From: Clonostachys chloroleuca
Taxonomy: Eukaryota; Ascomycota; Sordariomycetes; Hypocreales; Bionectriaceae
Length of the DNA: 64,000 bases
Assembly: GCA_037952775.1 (NCBI GenBank)
Contig: JBANAY010000003.1
Location: 992,001-1,056,000 of the forward strand
Reading direction: 5' to 3'
A program made the position numbers and the translations under genes. How positions within the stretch are numbered: position 1 is the stretch's first letter; each line of letters begins with the position of its first letter. A model generated the notes under the pieces. That model was not told where the DNA came from. It saw nothing but the letters and a program-made list of their open reading frames with translations, and searched no databases. Of this stretch, positions 20,100 through 32,351 are shown piece by piece.

Positions 20100-21848
20100 C
20101 CGCGAGGGGGGATTCTTTAGGTGCAGTTGGGCGGAGTTGAAGAAGCTGCTTGATATGTTGGGTGGGTTGAAGATAATAATTTCATGTTTGGAAGGCATCT
20201 TTGCGTAGTGAACAGATATTGATGATGGACTAATGGTAATGTGACGAATGTCAGTCTTGACACACAATCTAGGAACTTGTTAATGTAAACTGGGTGCGAT
20301 AAAAAATGAACTGGTCCGATCACTGGAAAGCTTTATTGCATTTGACCAGCTCCTCCGTGACCGATGTTCCCCCGTCCTCAACCTGGAATGAAATACCTGC
20401 TATTGAGGGAGAACATGTTTAGCATCTTGTCAAAAAAAAGAAGAAACATGGGGTTGGAATGCGATAATCAAATTACCGAAGGGAAGGGTGTGACTGATTG
20501 TAGGAGAAAATAACTGGAGGTCTTGGAATGAAGACCGCGCCGTGACGGTCTTGCTAGAATCTTTGCCAAGCTAGAATGATGTCTCATCCACAATGATTTC
20601 TATGCCCTCAAGCGTATGTATAAAGCTTCATTCAATTTGCTTCTTTTTGGTCTCAACATGGCAGCGGCGAGTGAGTATCCACAATGACTGACTGCCATTG
20701 CATCCATTGTGACACAAGCAATTAGATAGTAACTCGGGCGAATTTAAGAACAGTATCTGAACGAGAAACTGACTTATATTACTTCTGTGTTCTTGGTCCA
20801 AGGCCTTGCGGCTTTCACTTGTGATCTGGGTGGCTAACTCGATCGATGTGGGACAATCCGTATGTAGTGAACCCCGACCCTGTTGCCTTGGGTCCATAAG
20901 CGTTACGATCAGACGATTGTGCTGCTGTGCATCTCGTCCTATGGTGCTCCTTCGCTCTCGGAATTAAAGTTGCTTCTAGCCATGCAATGCGTGAACTTTG
21001 CATGCATAAAACTGGCTTTGGCGACACCCACACCACCTCATGGGAGAGGTCACTCAAGCTGATGAACAGGCTGGTAACTGGTGACACTGAAATCGATACC
21101 CCCAAGCATGGAGTTGGATTTTCGGCTTTATGACTGATGATTGTCATGTTACGGACTCCAGCAGATAATTTAACATAAACTGTGAATTTATTTCGTTCTA
21201 TCTTAATATGTGATTCTCCATATTCAAGAAAGTGCTCTGCTCAAGACGAGCATTTCGATGTCTCACTCCAGTTGTCGCCCAGCCAGGCCACCAGCTCTTT
21301 GGGGCTGTGGCTGCATCTCGCAACCCACACAGAGATCTACCCCACGGAGTTCGTACCTGAAACGACAGTATCGTCCGAAGGATGATGAAGATGACTGCCT
21401 TATTGGCTCCTCCACATCCCATGACGACATCCGATGCGGGCTCGTGAACAGGGGGCCCAAAGCGAAAACGACGGCAGACCAGATGATATCTGCTTCACAT
21501 GCTGGCGGATTCCCAAAAACCTCGGCAACGGGATGCAATGGGACGGCGGATGCTTGGGCGATTATCATGTCAGATCGACCACGACCAGACGGGCGAAAGT
21601 CCCTCAGCCCAGTGCGAGCAGTGTAACCCCGCCTGGAATCCCATCTCCATCTCCCACACACCGCTACGGCATTTTGGCATGGTCCAGGGGACTCCAGGCT
21701 GCAGGTGACCTGCCTGTGTGGGTCGCGAGTCAAGGTAATTATCGGCATTACTACGTAGATTTGTTTACCCCAGCCCCCAGACCCCAGTACCCCAACCCAT
21801 CAGTCACGTTCCCCTACCCAGATGAGATGATATTCCCCCCATAACCCA
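20100..21848. other. Intergenic region
   Basis: No gene supported. Frames in 21200-21840 are open on both strands but look like chance products of a GC-rich stretch. Confidence 0.4.
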
Positions 21849-23640
21849 TTAGTACCGCAGCGAGTTGATGTTCTTCACCAGCCAGTTGTACCCGGCGCTG
21901 CGGAAATTGTCATCCAGCTGCTCGAACTTGTTTGCGAAGAAGTGGAGGAGTTTGTTCGTCTCCGACCAGCGGGGCCACTCGGGGTACGACCCCCTCCCCT
22001 CGTTCGGATCGAGCGAGTACACGAAGTTGATGTAGTATGCGCGGATCCCCTTGGCGGCGTAGTTGTCCTTGATCCCGAAGAAGACCTGGATCAGGTCTGA
22101 GCCGTGGAGGGTGCCGAGGATTGGCGTGCCCTGGTCGTATGAGGCCAGGTAGGACCAGGATGGCACATTGGGATTGGCACTGTTCGCCGTCGCGAGGAAG
22201 ACGCGGCGGGCGAGCGTGAACACGAGGTCGCCCATGATGGCAGCACGGCGCTTGAAGCCGATGAAGATTTCGTTGAGCAGCCCCGTGTTGAATGGGCTGC
22301 CCTCGATGACGGCGGTCAGGCCATTGCCGTAGGCGTTGACAAGGTCGTTCAGCTGGGCCGTAGTGGCGCTGTCGAAGAAGTAGCTCTTGAGGTAGTTCAC
22401 GAGGCGGTCGTTGGTGGTGAGATTCGACTGGAAGAGCGCGAACAGCGTGCCCTCGTCCTCCTGGTCGCCAATGATCATGGGGACGGCCGCATACTTGCCA
22501 GCAGCGACCAGCGCGTCAGGGGAGTCCGTGAGACTGTCTCCATCTGGCCGTGGAAGGTAAGACAGCGCAAGAGAGTTGTACGACAGAATGCCAGGCACCG
22601 AAGTCACAGCATTCAGGAAGGCCGTATAACTGAGACCGCGCAGGCAGTTGAGCGTGTCCGCCTGGCCTGAGCATCCTCCGGCCTTGACCACCTGATCATA
22701 GACAGCCTGCCCCTTCCTCCCGTCGATGGGTTCCACCGGGACAACGCTGCCCGAGTTCATTATGGCACCCCTGAAGAGCGGCTTGCCCTTGTAGGTGTGA
22801 TCTCCATCGTACAGCGCCATTTGGGCATAAACGGAGATGGCGCCGGCCGACTCGCCCCAGATGGTGACCTTTTCTGGGTCGCCGCCAAATGCCGCAATAT
22901 TGTCAGCTACCCACTCGAGGCCCATGCGCTGGTCGAGCAGACCAAGATTGCCCACGCCGGCGGCCTTGACCTCCTTGCCTGCCAGGAAACCGTAGCCAGC
23001 GACCCGGTAGTTGACTGCTACAAAGACGATGGGCTTGCCGATGCTCTTGGCGTAGTTGACTAGACCTTCGCCATCGTACATGGAAGACCATCCCAGCTGG
23101 AAACATAGATAGATGTATTAGCCTCGGACTCTACTCCATTTTGGATTGACGGATGTGAATGAAGTCACCCTGGTCACTCACCTGAAAGCCTCCGCCAAAG
23201 ATCCAGAATAGGACCGGGAGATTGTCACCCGCTTTCGTCCCCTCAGGGCGGGCCACCGTAATAGAGAGGCAGTCCTCACTCTGTCCAGTAGCCTCTTGGA
23301 CGAATGGGAGATTAGCAATGCTGCCAAGAAGGTTTTGGAGAAAGTCCTTGTCGTCTGTAGTCGCAATCATCTGGGGGCACGCCCCTGCAGGTCCCGTAGC
23401 GTCGACTGTGCCAAGTGGCGACGTCAATCTCTTGGGCCGCTGCAATCTCTGGTTCCCCTCTGCAAAGGGGACCCCGCCAAACTGCTCAACACCATTGTTG
23501 ACGTTGCCCAGGAGCGTGGCCAAGGGGGCGCTGATGGTCGCGGTGGCGACTTTGGCCCGCCCTTCAAGGACAGCAGTAGGGACGGCAGACACCTGGACTG
23601 CTACCAGGAGAAACAGATGCAGAAGGTGGGAGACGATCAT
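21849..23640 (-). CDS. Secreted type-B carboxylesterase/lipase
   Basis: Two exons (23640-23182, 23096-21849) with an 85-base intron give 568 aa. A signal peptide is clear (MIVSHLLHLFLLVAVQVSAVP). The oxyanion-hole loop is FWIFGGGFQ, interrupted right after by the intron. The nucleophile elbow is VTIWGESAGAIS (Ser). The acidic residue is likely in GDQEDEGTLFALF, and the His in GTLHGSDLIQVFFG, so the Ser-Glu-His set of the alpha/beta-hydrolase type-B family is complete. Length fits fungal extracellular lipases/cholinesterase-like esterases. Substrate is not predictable. A second, broken member lies at 59982-61977. Confidence 0.92.
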
Positions 23641-23766
23641 GGTGGGCAGGAATCTCAGGCTGTAGCTGGGGGTAGAGACAGGATTCTGGATCTACTCTGG
23701 GCTTCTCCTCGGCCTGGCTGGTTGAGCTGGCTCACAACCATGGATTTCCATGCGGTATTTGCTCTA

Positions 23767-23773
23767 ATTTATA
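23767..23773 (-). promoter_or_regulatory. TATA box of the esterase gene
   Basis: TATAAAT on the minus strand about 127 bases before the ATG at 23640. Confidence 0.4.
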
Positions 23774-25353
23774 TCTTTCCTGTGATCAAAGTGCCACTCG
23801 TTGATTTCCTTTGATTATTTCGTGCTGCCGCTCCCCAAAGCCACCGCACTACGAGCCCCATTCCTAATGGCACAACATCTCATGGCAGCCAGGGTGTTAC
23901 CCCGCGCCAAGATGCAGCCCCCGTGGGGATAGATGGCCCCCAAGATACGACGGAAGTGTCGGTGTTGTCAGTGCCAAGGGCTTATTCGTCGTGTGAACAG
24001 AATGACAAGCACCGCTAGCGGCATTTTCGAAATCCCATCATCTATGCCTCGGTTTTTGTAAAATTTTCCTCGTGAATAGGATCGGGCTTACACAGATGGG
24101 TATCCAAGATGAGCTGATCTGGGTTGAAAACTCAGCTCCAATTCGGATATGTGCCCCTTTTCTGGATATGCCAAGCACCTTTTTGACATCTTTCACACCA
24201 CTAAATAGACCATATGACGATTATTCTCATTGCTGATTTGTTGATAGGAACAAGAACGTTCCTGAGCGGCCAACAAGACCCCTGAACTAGCCCATATTAG
24301 CACTTTACGGGTAGTCTCTACCGTTGCCGTTGCCTTTAGCACATGTCTTAGATCGATCTCCCCCCTTTGTGAGCCTCGGCGATGGCCACTAGCTCTGCTT
24401 GGCAGTGTGACTGATCGATTTTATTTGGTGGAACATCTGGGGGATCTTTGGAGTCTGCCGAAAAGGAGGGGACGCTTACATGCTCGGCGTGTCCCGTAGA
24501 CCCATGAACCGTTCCTGCCTGCTCGTTAATGTACCGAAGGCCAGGGTCAGCAATACGAATCCGAAGTGACGATCTTGCTCGGACTTTGTATGATATTATC
24601 TTTGAACTATATCCTCCGTTGGTCCGAAACGAACTTGTGTTGTACGATCTGACCCAAAGCTTAGTGTTTATGATCATTCTTCATGTTTGGCGTAAAAGAT
24701 ATTTCCTCTACCTAAGGAATGATTATCATCTAGAACTCAAGAAGAAAATATATACAGATCTAGAATTTCTAACTACTAGATGGCACAAGAGCAACACAAC
24801 CTACCGTACTCTAAATGTTGCGAAGCGAAACTCAACTGACAACAGTTCCCCGGTTCCAGCATAAGCCGCCGATCACATTATGCCATTTGCCCGGCGATTT
24901 AGAACTCAAGCACATGCTTTGAAGGGAATTTAAAACAGAACCGCGGTATAGAGATGGGTCCGTAATTAACAGCCTTAACTGAATACGCAGCACACCACGG
25001 AAATAGATGACCAGAAACGAAAGCAGGTGCATGAATACGACTTGTGTTATGTGATAGTGTATGCTTCTGTAATCTCTTTGTGTGGATACCTGATGTATAG
25101 CGACCGAAACTTGCGTGTGAACGACAAGGTTATTTCGGTCAGATTCAACAAGGCCTGTTGCTGTGGATGATCGTTTGACCCCCTATTGAAGTACAAAGAT
25201 AAGTTCATAGCGCCAAATACCATTTCAATGATACTGAATATTGATTGAATATGTTCCTCATACGTAAATTCAACTGCATGTAGTTCGCTCAACGTGTATT
25301 ACTGTTACCAAATAGTTAGCCAAAAGGAAACCAACATTTAACTTGTGACATAC
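23774..25353. other. Intergenic region
   Basis: About 1.6 kb; only short AT-rich frames. Nothing recognised. Confidence 0.45.
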
Positions 25354-25683
25354 TCAGAAGTGAATATCACAACCACCATAGCTAGTTACTCTCGTTCTTC
25401 CCCTTTTCCTTCTCTTTCTCCTTCTCATTTCCTTTGTTGAACAGCTTGCCAAGTGCCCACTTTCCACCAAAGTAAATGGACTGGACGGGTCCAATGCCGT
25501 TATTGGTACTCCCACGCCATGACACCTACCGCAGCGTCCACACACACTGGAGCCGTAGCCATAATTGTCCTGATTGTCACACCAGCCGCAGCCTTTGCCG
25601 TTGACTGGCGCGGCGTATGGTCCGTTCCCAACTGGGTCGTTGCAAGCGCGCCGGGAGGTTTGCGGCTCTTTGTCGCTAGACAT
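25354..25683 (-). CDS. Small Cys-rich hypothetical protein
   Basis: 109 codons from ATG. No signal peptide. The middle has closely spaced cysteines (GKGCGWCDNQDN, SSVCGRCGRCHG), suggestive of a metal site. In a second frame the 3' half reads IYFGGKWALGKLFNKG followed by alternating Glu/Lys and a stop at 25384, which looks more protein-like than the given ending. A short intron or a frameshift near 25510 may therefore exist, but no intron of normal size restores it. Family not recognised. Confidence 0.3.
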   Translation of the reverse strand: MSSDKEPQTSRRACNDPVGNGPYAAPVNGKGCGWCDNQDNYGYGSSVCGRCGRCHGVGVPITALDPSSPFTLVESGHLASCSTKEMRRRKRRKRGRTRVTSYGGCDIHF

Positions 25684-26690
25684 GATGAAACGGAAGTAAA
25701 CGATAGAAGTGAAGACGATAAGCTAAACTAGCTTAATAGCGTTGAATCCAAGATAGATATCGGCTTTGATCGGCCATGTCGTGAGGGCGTCAGCCGGATT
25801 TTGAAGATTGTTTTGGCGAGAATGTCTCGACCCCACTGTCATCATGACTGATGATAGGCCAGCGCGTATTCTTGAAACGAGAAAGATGACTCCGTCTGGC
25901 CATGGGATGAGCTACGTCATGGTAACTATGTCATCTCACCTCACAAGTTGAATTGTGCCACAGTCTGTGCAGCGCTAGAAGAGCTGACGTGTAAATGTCC
26001 TGTTTGTCAGAAGGTATTTTCTGCACAAAGACTCCAGTAAAATGTCAAGTAGTTCGCATCAATTTATTATTACAGATGGGAAGGCCTCTTCTTACAATAG
26101 CCGGTCTATCTTTGTGCTTTCCTGAGGTCCTTCCTCATGGTGGTCAGGACACTGCTTGTTTTATTCAGCACCAAGATCTTCACAAAATTGAATATGATTT
26201 CATGTGCTGGATTAATCAATTTATCACGCTTAATCCCCCTTGAAAATGCTGAGAAGATTCTGCGGCTATGACTTTTGTGCGATTAGGACAAACTCCCTAC
26301 GCTGCGATTGTATAGAGCCCTGATGGGTTGCCGGAAACGCCTGCGTTACCAACAATCTTCGGCAACTTGCACTTCTGACCGTGATTGACACTTTGACTGT
26401 GGTATGGTCTAAGCGGAGATGGTGTGATTAATTTATTGCCTTGGCGCTTTGTTTAAAGTGGCCTTTTCTGTGAAGTATATCAATTGCGTGAGTAAAGAGA
26501 GGCGGCCATAGTTTTTGGATTTAAGATACCAATCTCGAACAAAGAGACGCAAGTCAAAGTGAATGGATGCTTCACCAGGCGACAGCTTGTATGAGGGCTC
26601 TTTATGAGCAGTTATTTACTCATATAATCTCTGAATAGTCAAGCAAGGGTGCTAATTCCCTGAGCGTTGAAAATACATCATATGTTCATC
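25684..26690. other. Intergenic region
   Basis: About 1 kb without a supported gene. Confidence 0.45.
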
Positions 26691-28409
26691 TTAAGAATTT
26701 TTCTGGGCTGTCTCTTCAACTCTAGGCTCCTTCTCGCCAGAAGCCACAGAGGCTTTGTCCGCATCGTCGGCCTCTCTTTCGGCCTCTAATTGCTGAAGGA
26801 ACTCCTCTCGCTTGGGGGAAAGGTACTTGACATCAATGAAACGCAGCGTGCATGTCATGATGATCAGAAGAACCAGCAAAGCCAGGGCTGACTGCCATCC
26901 ATACTTGTAATGCGGGGCCTGGGATGCTGGCCAGGTCAGAACCTGGGACCAGGATGAAATGGCGTAGTAGGCTGCAACAGCCACACCAACGGTAAGAGTT
27001 CGAGCTTCCGGATCCTGGGGGATGAGATCGGAGAGCCACGAGAAGATGAGTGGCGCGGTACCCAAGCAAGTGAAGGCGAGGAAATACGAGGCGTAAGCCG
27101 CAGCCAGACCAGTGGATTCGGGATGGGAGGTCCAGATGCTCATGATAATGCAGGTGATGATACCAATGCAAGCCTGTGCGATGATGAGCGTCCACCGGGA
27201 TCGGATGAAATCTGACAGTAGTGCCCAAATCCACACAAATACCACATTGATACCATATGCGCCGATGGGGATGGCGTTGACCTGGGAGGTTGTCCATCTT
27301 GCCGTCCCATCTGCATTCTTGAGCGACTTGAGGAATAGGGAGAAGTAGACGTTTCCGTAGGTTCCCAATACACTGGCGACATACAAGATGGCGATGAAGT
27401 ACACGACCCAGCCAGAAAAGGTGCGCTTGATTCCGGCCCAGGTGACTCTCTTGGACTCGGCACGACCATGGCGAGCGAGACGCAGCATGGCCAGCTCGCC
27501 GTCACCCTTTCTGAACCAGAATGCGAGCGGGTTGGGTTTATTGGGAACGTCGGGCATCATGAAGATACCCAAGATACCCCAGATGATGGTGATGATTGCG
27601 TTGATGATAAAAAGCCACCGCCAACCTGCGATTCCGTGTCTACCATCCATCGTCTCAGTGATAGCGGCTTGCATGGCGCCTGACATCATGGAGCCCAGGG
27701 CCTGGCACGAATGGTAGAATCCTATACGCTTGGCCAGCTCGGTAGGTGTGTACCAATACACTACCCATCCAGATGAGTCAGTTATCCTTTTTCATCAAAA
27801 TACCAGTTTATGGTGGAATATCGACTTACTCAGTAAGGTGACCATTCCGGGCCAGGCACTGCTCTCAAAGAGACCGAGCAAGACGCGCAGCGCATAGACA
27901 TGGTTTGCGTGCTTGGTAACCGCCATGAGTCCAGTTATGATGCCCCAAGCAATCTCCAGTCCAGGTAGCCAGAAGCTTGGTCGCACATATGTAAGGATGA
28001 TCTGCGAGGGAATGAGCATCACGCAGTACGCGATATTGAAGTAGGTTGAGAAACTGCATGTTGATTATTTCACCGTTAGCCTGGGAATTCAGATGACGTT
28101 TTCTTCCCGCGGTACTCACAAATTGAGTTCATTTCCATAGAGTTGAAGATCCTCCTTCATACCCGACACATAGGCGTTGTTGATGTTGGTCTGATCCAAA
28201 TATTTGATGACTGCGGCGCTTGGTCAATTTCAGGTTCGTCGATTAGGTTGTTACGATGTAGCTAAGCCTGAGTGGCACAACGGACCTTGAGAAATGCACC
28301 CAAATGTCATGAAGAAAATGTCCAGACGACGGATCAACGACTTCTCCTCGGGGGTACGCTCATGCTTCACTTGAAGAGCACTGCGGCTCCGGAATTCGAA
28401 AGACACCAT
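26691..28409 (-). CDS. MFS transporter, anion:cation symporter (DAL5/allantoate-type) family
   Basis: Four exons (28409-28286, 28210-28120, 28053-27830, 27760-26691) give 502 aa with introns of 75, 66 and 69 bases, all keeping frame. Family marks appear in order: [15 protein letters not shown] at helix 1, [15 protein letters not shown] just after it, [20 protein letters not shown] at helix 2, [16 protein letters not shown], and [21 protein letters not shown]. These are hallmarks of the fungal ACS family, which imports organic anions and vitamins such as allantoate, nicotinate or pantothenate. The C-terminus is a charged cytosolic tail. It lies tail-to-head with the BVMO and cupin genes on the same strand and may feed them a substrate. 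Confidence 0.92.
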
Positions 28410-28933
28410 CACGATACGACGGATAAACGTAGCTCAAAGTGCCCAAGAGTGGGAATCGATCAGATGGAAAGCTAGCAGAGCCAGGCTACCGGCACACGGC
28501 CCAGGCGAGCTACAGACTATTTTATATCAGGGCCTCCCGAGCGAGCGGTCAGCGTCAAGAACTTCTGCACGCTAAAGCAAGCAAAACATTGCCTCCCTCG
28601 TGTATTCGCGATAAGGGCCCTCATATATGACTGGGGGTAGTATTTATGACACCACAATTGCATTTGAATCCTCCGAATGCGGCATCTCCAACCTCTTGTG
28701 GCCCGTCACGGGGATAAGATGAAAAGCGGGACTGATTGTCGCTCTGGAGTCTGAAGATGGTAAGAAAAGTTTGCGTGAACCCTCTCCACAATGTAGACTA
28801 GGATGACTCCGGTTCGGAGAAACCCTGTCTTTTTCCCTCACTGAAACCCAACTGTTGGAGTTAGAGTTTGTCATTGCGGTAGGCATTATTCATGCTCATT
28901 ATGTTATAGCTGTAGATTTGAATTTTGGTCGGG
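28410..28933. other. Spacer upstream of the MFS gene
   Basis: Contains the MFS promoter; no gene seen. Confidence 0.45.
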
Positions 28934-29323
28934 TTACCCCTCCATGACTGTGGTGGAAAGCCTAATATCACCTGCCAGATGGGAAATAAGGCATGGGGTT
29001 GCCACAGGCACAAGCTCAACCGAAATGGGGCGGACACGCGGCAATTCTTTGAGCTGAAAATCTGTGCAAGGTTGTACTGACTCAACACGGCCTACAACTG
29101 GCCGATAGCCGGGAGCACTGATAGTGATGGTCCGTTTATCGTCAACCCCTGCCAGAAGCTGAGGGAACATTGTACCGCCGGTCTTACAAGGTGTACCCTT
29201 CCGTGGCAAAATGACTGTGATGGAGCCTGGAGGGCAAACAGTGCTTCTTTCCATCACGATAGCAAGAGGCCAAGGCGAAGCCGTTGATTCGGACGGAATT
29301 GTTCGAAGTAACGTCATGATCAT
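28934..29323 (-). CDS. Hypothetical ORF of unknown reality
   Basis: 129 codons from ATG to stop. The middle (SITVILPRKGTPCKTGGTMF; ITISAPGYRPVVGRVESVQP) has a beta-strand-like, real-protein look, but no domain is recognised and no further exon is evident. It might be a small gene, an exon of a larger decayed gene, or chance. Confidence 0.25.
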   Translation of the reverse strand: MIMTLLRTIPSESTASPWPLAIVMERSTVCPPGSITVILPRKGTPCKTGGTMFPQLLAGVDDKRTITISAPGYRPVVGRVESVQPCTDFQLKELPRVRPISVELVPVATPCLISHLAGDIRLSTTVMEG

Positions 29324-30001
29324 ATCTTAAACCAACAATTATGCGCCCTCTGGTAAATTGAAATCTCGTCCCACCTTTCTGGAAGGACCATCCTGGTATG
29401 ATAGTGACGAGCCTTGGATTTGGTCTATATATTCGAGACCAGTGGCGTTATGGGGGATCAAGTTTCAGAGACAATCAGTGTTGGCGCAACGGAAGAGTTC
29501 TGATCTGGCAGAGGGTTGATTCTCAGGGACACGAGCAGAATCACATCGAGTGTTCGAAAGGCCATAGTCTTAGAAAAGAGTCTAAAAATATCCACTGCTG
29601 AGAATCAAAGCAATTGCGGTACAACACAAGAATTATGGAAAACTGGGTTAAACGGGAAGCATGGTGCTGTTATCAAATGGCTTCTCACCGGACGTACTCT
29701 GGTTGGTTGTCAGTTCTGTTCTTGGCCGCTCAATTTTAGGACAATTAGCAATAAAAATACATAAGTTGTAACTGTCCACAATTAGGTGCATTAAGTCTTC
29801 GAAAATATTATGACGCTTGATTAGACAGTTAGGCATAATGGTATGTCTTGCACATCTTGTCTTGAGGAACCAGTGGTCTACTACATAATTTCGTCACGAA
29901 GATCACCCGCTTAGTATATCATGTCATGTTATGAAATATGTGTGACTCAATTTCTCAAAATTCCAATTCAATTCCAAGTGCTGATACGTAATGTGGTTGC
30001 T
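29324..30001. other. Intergenic region
   Basis: No gene seen; 3' side of the BVMO gene. Confidence 0.45.
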
Positions 30002-31618
30002 CTAGTACAAGGTGAAGCCCTGTAAACCATTTCTCATGCATTCATTCAACTGGTTACCATATGTATCCGTACCCGCAACATAATTCAACGCCTCGCGCTT
30101 CTTGCCGGGAATGTTCGCGCCCATATACCAAGTCGTTTCATTTAGATGCATGAGAGTTGCATCAATGGCCTTGCCGATGGTTTGAGACCATCCTTGCTCG
30201 GCCTTGATCGTGGGCTCGATAGACGAATATCCGTTTTCTCTCATCGACACCATCATTTTGACAATCCACTCGCCTTGTATCTCGGTGAGCACAGGGCCAA
30301 TCGCAAAAGCTGTTGGACTCTGAGGACCATACATGAAGAACATGTTGGGGAATCCCGAGGTAGCAAGACCCAAGTGAGTCCTAGTTTTGGTGGCCCATTC
30401 AGCTGTGAGTGACTTATTCTTGAGCCCTCGAATATCTATCCGCGAGAAGCCGCCTGTGATAGCATCAAAGCCTGTGGCAAGGAGTATGGCATCAAGCTCA
30501 ATCTCTTTGCCGTCTGCCATAATCATTCCATTCTTTGTAACTCTCTCAATGGGGTTCTTCTTCAATGAGTGCAATGTGACATTATCTTGGTTGAAGACCT
30601 CATAGTACGTGCGCTCCAAAGATGGGCGCTTGGTGCCAAATGGGAACGGGGGATCCTCAGGTGCCAAGTTTTCAATCAGCTCTGGGTCGTTCTTGAGAAT
30701 TCTAGCCCGTGTTTTGTCGCGCCAAAAGCGGTAGAAGACGGTGTTGCTCTCGAGATCGCTGCCGACATCGGGATAGTTGCCTAGAGAGGGCGCAAAGCCT
30801 CCTCTTACCCAGAGCTTCTCCCAGAGAGCATCGCGCTCTTCGGGAGAAACCTCTTTCGACCTTTTAGTGAGGGGAGCGTAGTCAAATCCGCTCTTTGTCA
30901 ATCTCATGTTTCGGAATTTCTCGGGGTATGTTGTCTTGTCTTCGCTATCACCCATGATCTCCTGGCGCATAGGTAATGCGCAGTTTGGTGAGCGTTGAAA
31001 GGCATGCAAGCTTCCAGCAATGGGACCGAGCTCTTGCACTAGCTGTACGCCGGTTGCTCCAGATCCGATCACTCCGACTCGCTTCCCTGTCAAGTCGACA
31101 GGTGCTTGGGGCCACCTAGCGCTGTGACAGGTGAATCCTTCAAACTTGTGCAAGTCTTTGATATCTGGCGTATATGGCTTTGATGAGAAGCCCATCGCAG
31201 GGAGGAAGTAACGTGCTGATACAGTGGCACCCTTGTCGGTTTTGACGGTCCAAGTTCTAGTCACAGAATCAAATGATGCTTCAGTGACTCTGGTTCCGAA
31301 GACAATGTCTTTGCTCAACTGCCATTTCTTGTCCACAAAATCGAAATAGCGAACAATTTCTGGCTGGCCTGGAAAGCGCTCCGACCATGACCATTCTTGC
31401 CACAGCTCGGGGTCGGAGAACTCATAGAATGGCACATCGGTATCAACGCGAGCGCCAGGGTATGTGTTATGAGCCCATACGCCCCCGAGTCTCACCCCCT
31501 CATCAAATAATCTGACGCGGAAACCTTGCTTGCGTAGGTTTCTTAGCAGGTAGCAACCACCGAAGCCTGCGCCAATGATGATGGCATCTAGCGGGCAGTC
31601 GTCAATAGCAGAAGGCAT
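30002..31618 (-). CDS. Baeyer-Villiger-type flavin monooxygenase
   Basis: Intronless, 538 aa from the ATG at 31618 (the frame further upstream has only TTG). The FAD Rossmann motif GAGFGG is at residues 16-21. The Baeyer-Villiger fingerprint FxGxxxHxxxW is exact at 159-169 (FEGFTCHSARW). The NADPH Rossmann motif GSGATG follows at about 186. ATGFDAITGG and the C-terminal segment fit cyclohexanone/steroid-type monooxygenases. Such enzymes insert oxygen next to a ketone to give esters or lactones, using NADPH and O2. There is no signal peptide, so cytosolic. Neighbouring cupin, MFS carrier and Zn2Cys6 regulator suggest a small pathway; the substrate is unknown. Confidence 0.93.
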   Translation of the reverse strand: MPSAIDDCPLDAIIIGAGFGGCYLLRNLRKQGFRVRLFDEGVRLGGVWAHNTYPGARVDTDVPFYEFSDPELWQEWSWSERFPGQPEIVRYFDFVDKKWQLSKDIVFGTRVTEASFDSVTRTWTVKTDKGATVSARYFLPAMGFSSKPYTPDIKDLHKFEGFTCHSARWPQAPVDLTGKRVGVIGSGATGVQLVQELGPIAGSLHAFQRSPNCALPMRQEIMGDSEDKTTYPEKFRNMRLTKSGFDYAPLTKRSKEVSPEERDALWEKLWVRGGFAPSLGNYPDVGSDLESNTVFYRFWRDKTRARILKNDPELIENLAPEDPPFPFGTKRPSLERTYYEVFNQDNVTLHSLKKNPIERVTKNGMIMADGKEIELDAILLATGFDAITGGFSRIDIRGLKNKSLTAEWATKTRTHLGLATSGFPNMFFMYGPQSPTAFAIGPVLTEIQGEWIVKMMVSMRENGYSSIEPTIKAEQGWSQTIGKAIDATLMHLNETTWYMGANIPGKKREALNYVAGTDTYGNQLNECMRNGLQGFTLY

Positions 31619-31708
31619 TGCGAATTTCAAACGAGATAGAAGTTATGATGGTATTGAATTGATTGTATATTGGCTTACTGGAGGAATCATGAAGATGGCA
31701 ATCAGTTC

Positions 31709-31715
31709 ATATATA
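31709..31715 (-). promoter_or_regulatory. TATA-like element of the BVMO gene
   Basis: TATATAT on the minus strand about 90 bases before the ATG. Confidence 0.35.
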
Positions 31716-32351
31716 CCCAACTATCAAATCATCACCGTGGGGGGCACACCTCGTTGAACACTATCTATCTCTCACCCCACTGTCGGCCAATAGTCATTAT
31801 CTCATCAAGAGAAAGACACCACTATCTACAGATTTGGTGATACTGCGACACGCTATGCTTGTGCGCATGCTCAAGGTGGTGGGACTACGGCAATTTTGAG
31901 GCTACGGCTGTGATCTTGCCGAGCCGATGCCGTAGCGTTACAATTTATCAGCTCCAGATGCTCCACGCCGGATGGGACTGAGGAAGCACCAGGAAAGTGC
32001 CCGCATATCTGTCCCTCGATTAAGGAAGGCCTATCAGGGCCCTGCGTCCAAGCTGTTGATAGATACGGTAGGAAGATCCCTGGGAGTAGCTAACAATCGA
32101 AGTGTGCAAAATAGAAGCTACATGTAGCTTGTTGTGGTGTGGAATGTCGGCTGCATTGTTGCAGAGTGGCTTCAAAATCAAAATCATAGAGCTGTCATTT
32201 CATTAATGCACTCTTACGTATAATCAGCATCACAGCGTTTATGATCTATCACTCAGGGGATATAGACATTTGGACATGTGAACCCAATGCAGAACGTGTA
32301 TTCATACTACCTAATTCGATCAAAGTTGCATCGCCTACATACATACTGCAT
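31716..32351. other. Spacer between BVMO and cupin genes
   Basis: Promoter of the BVMO gene and 3' flank of the cupin gene. No gene seen. Confidence 0.5.

Noticed and set aside
20100..21848. Several overlapping frames of 130-160 codons near 21.2-21.8 kb
   Set aside because: They overlap on both strands in a GC-rich stretch and show no conserved motif or splice logic.
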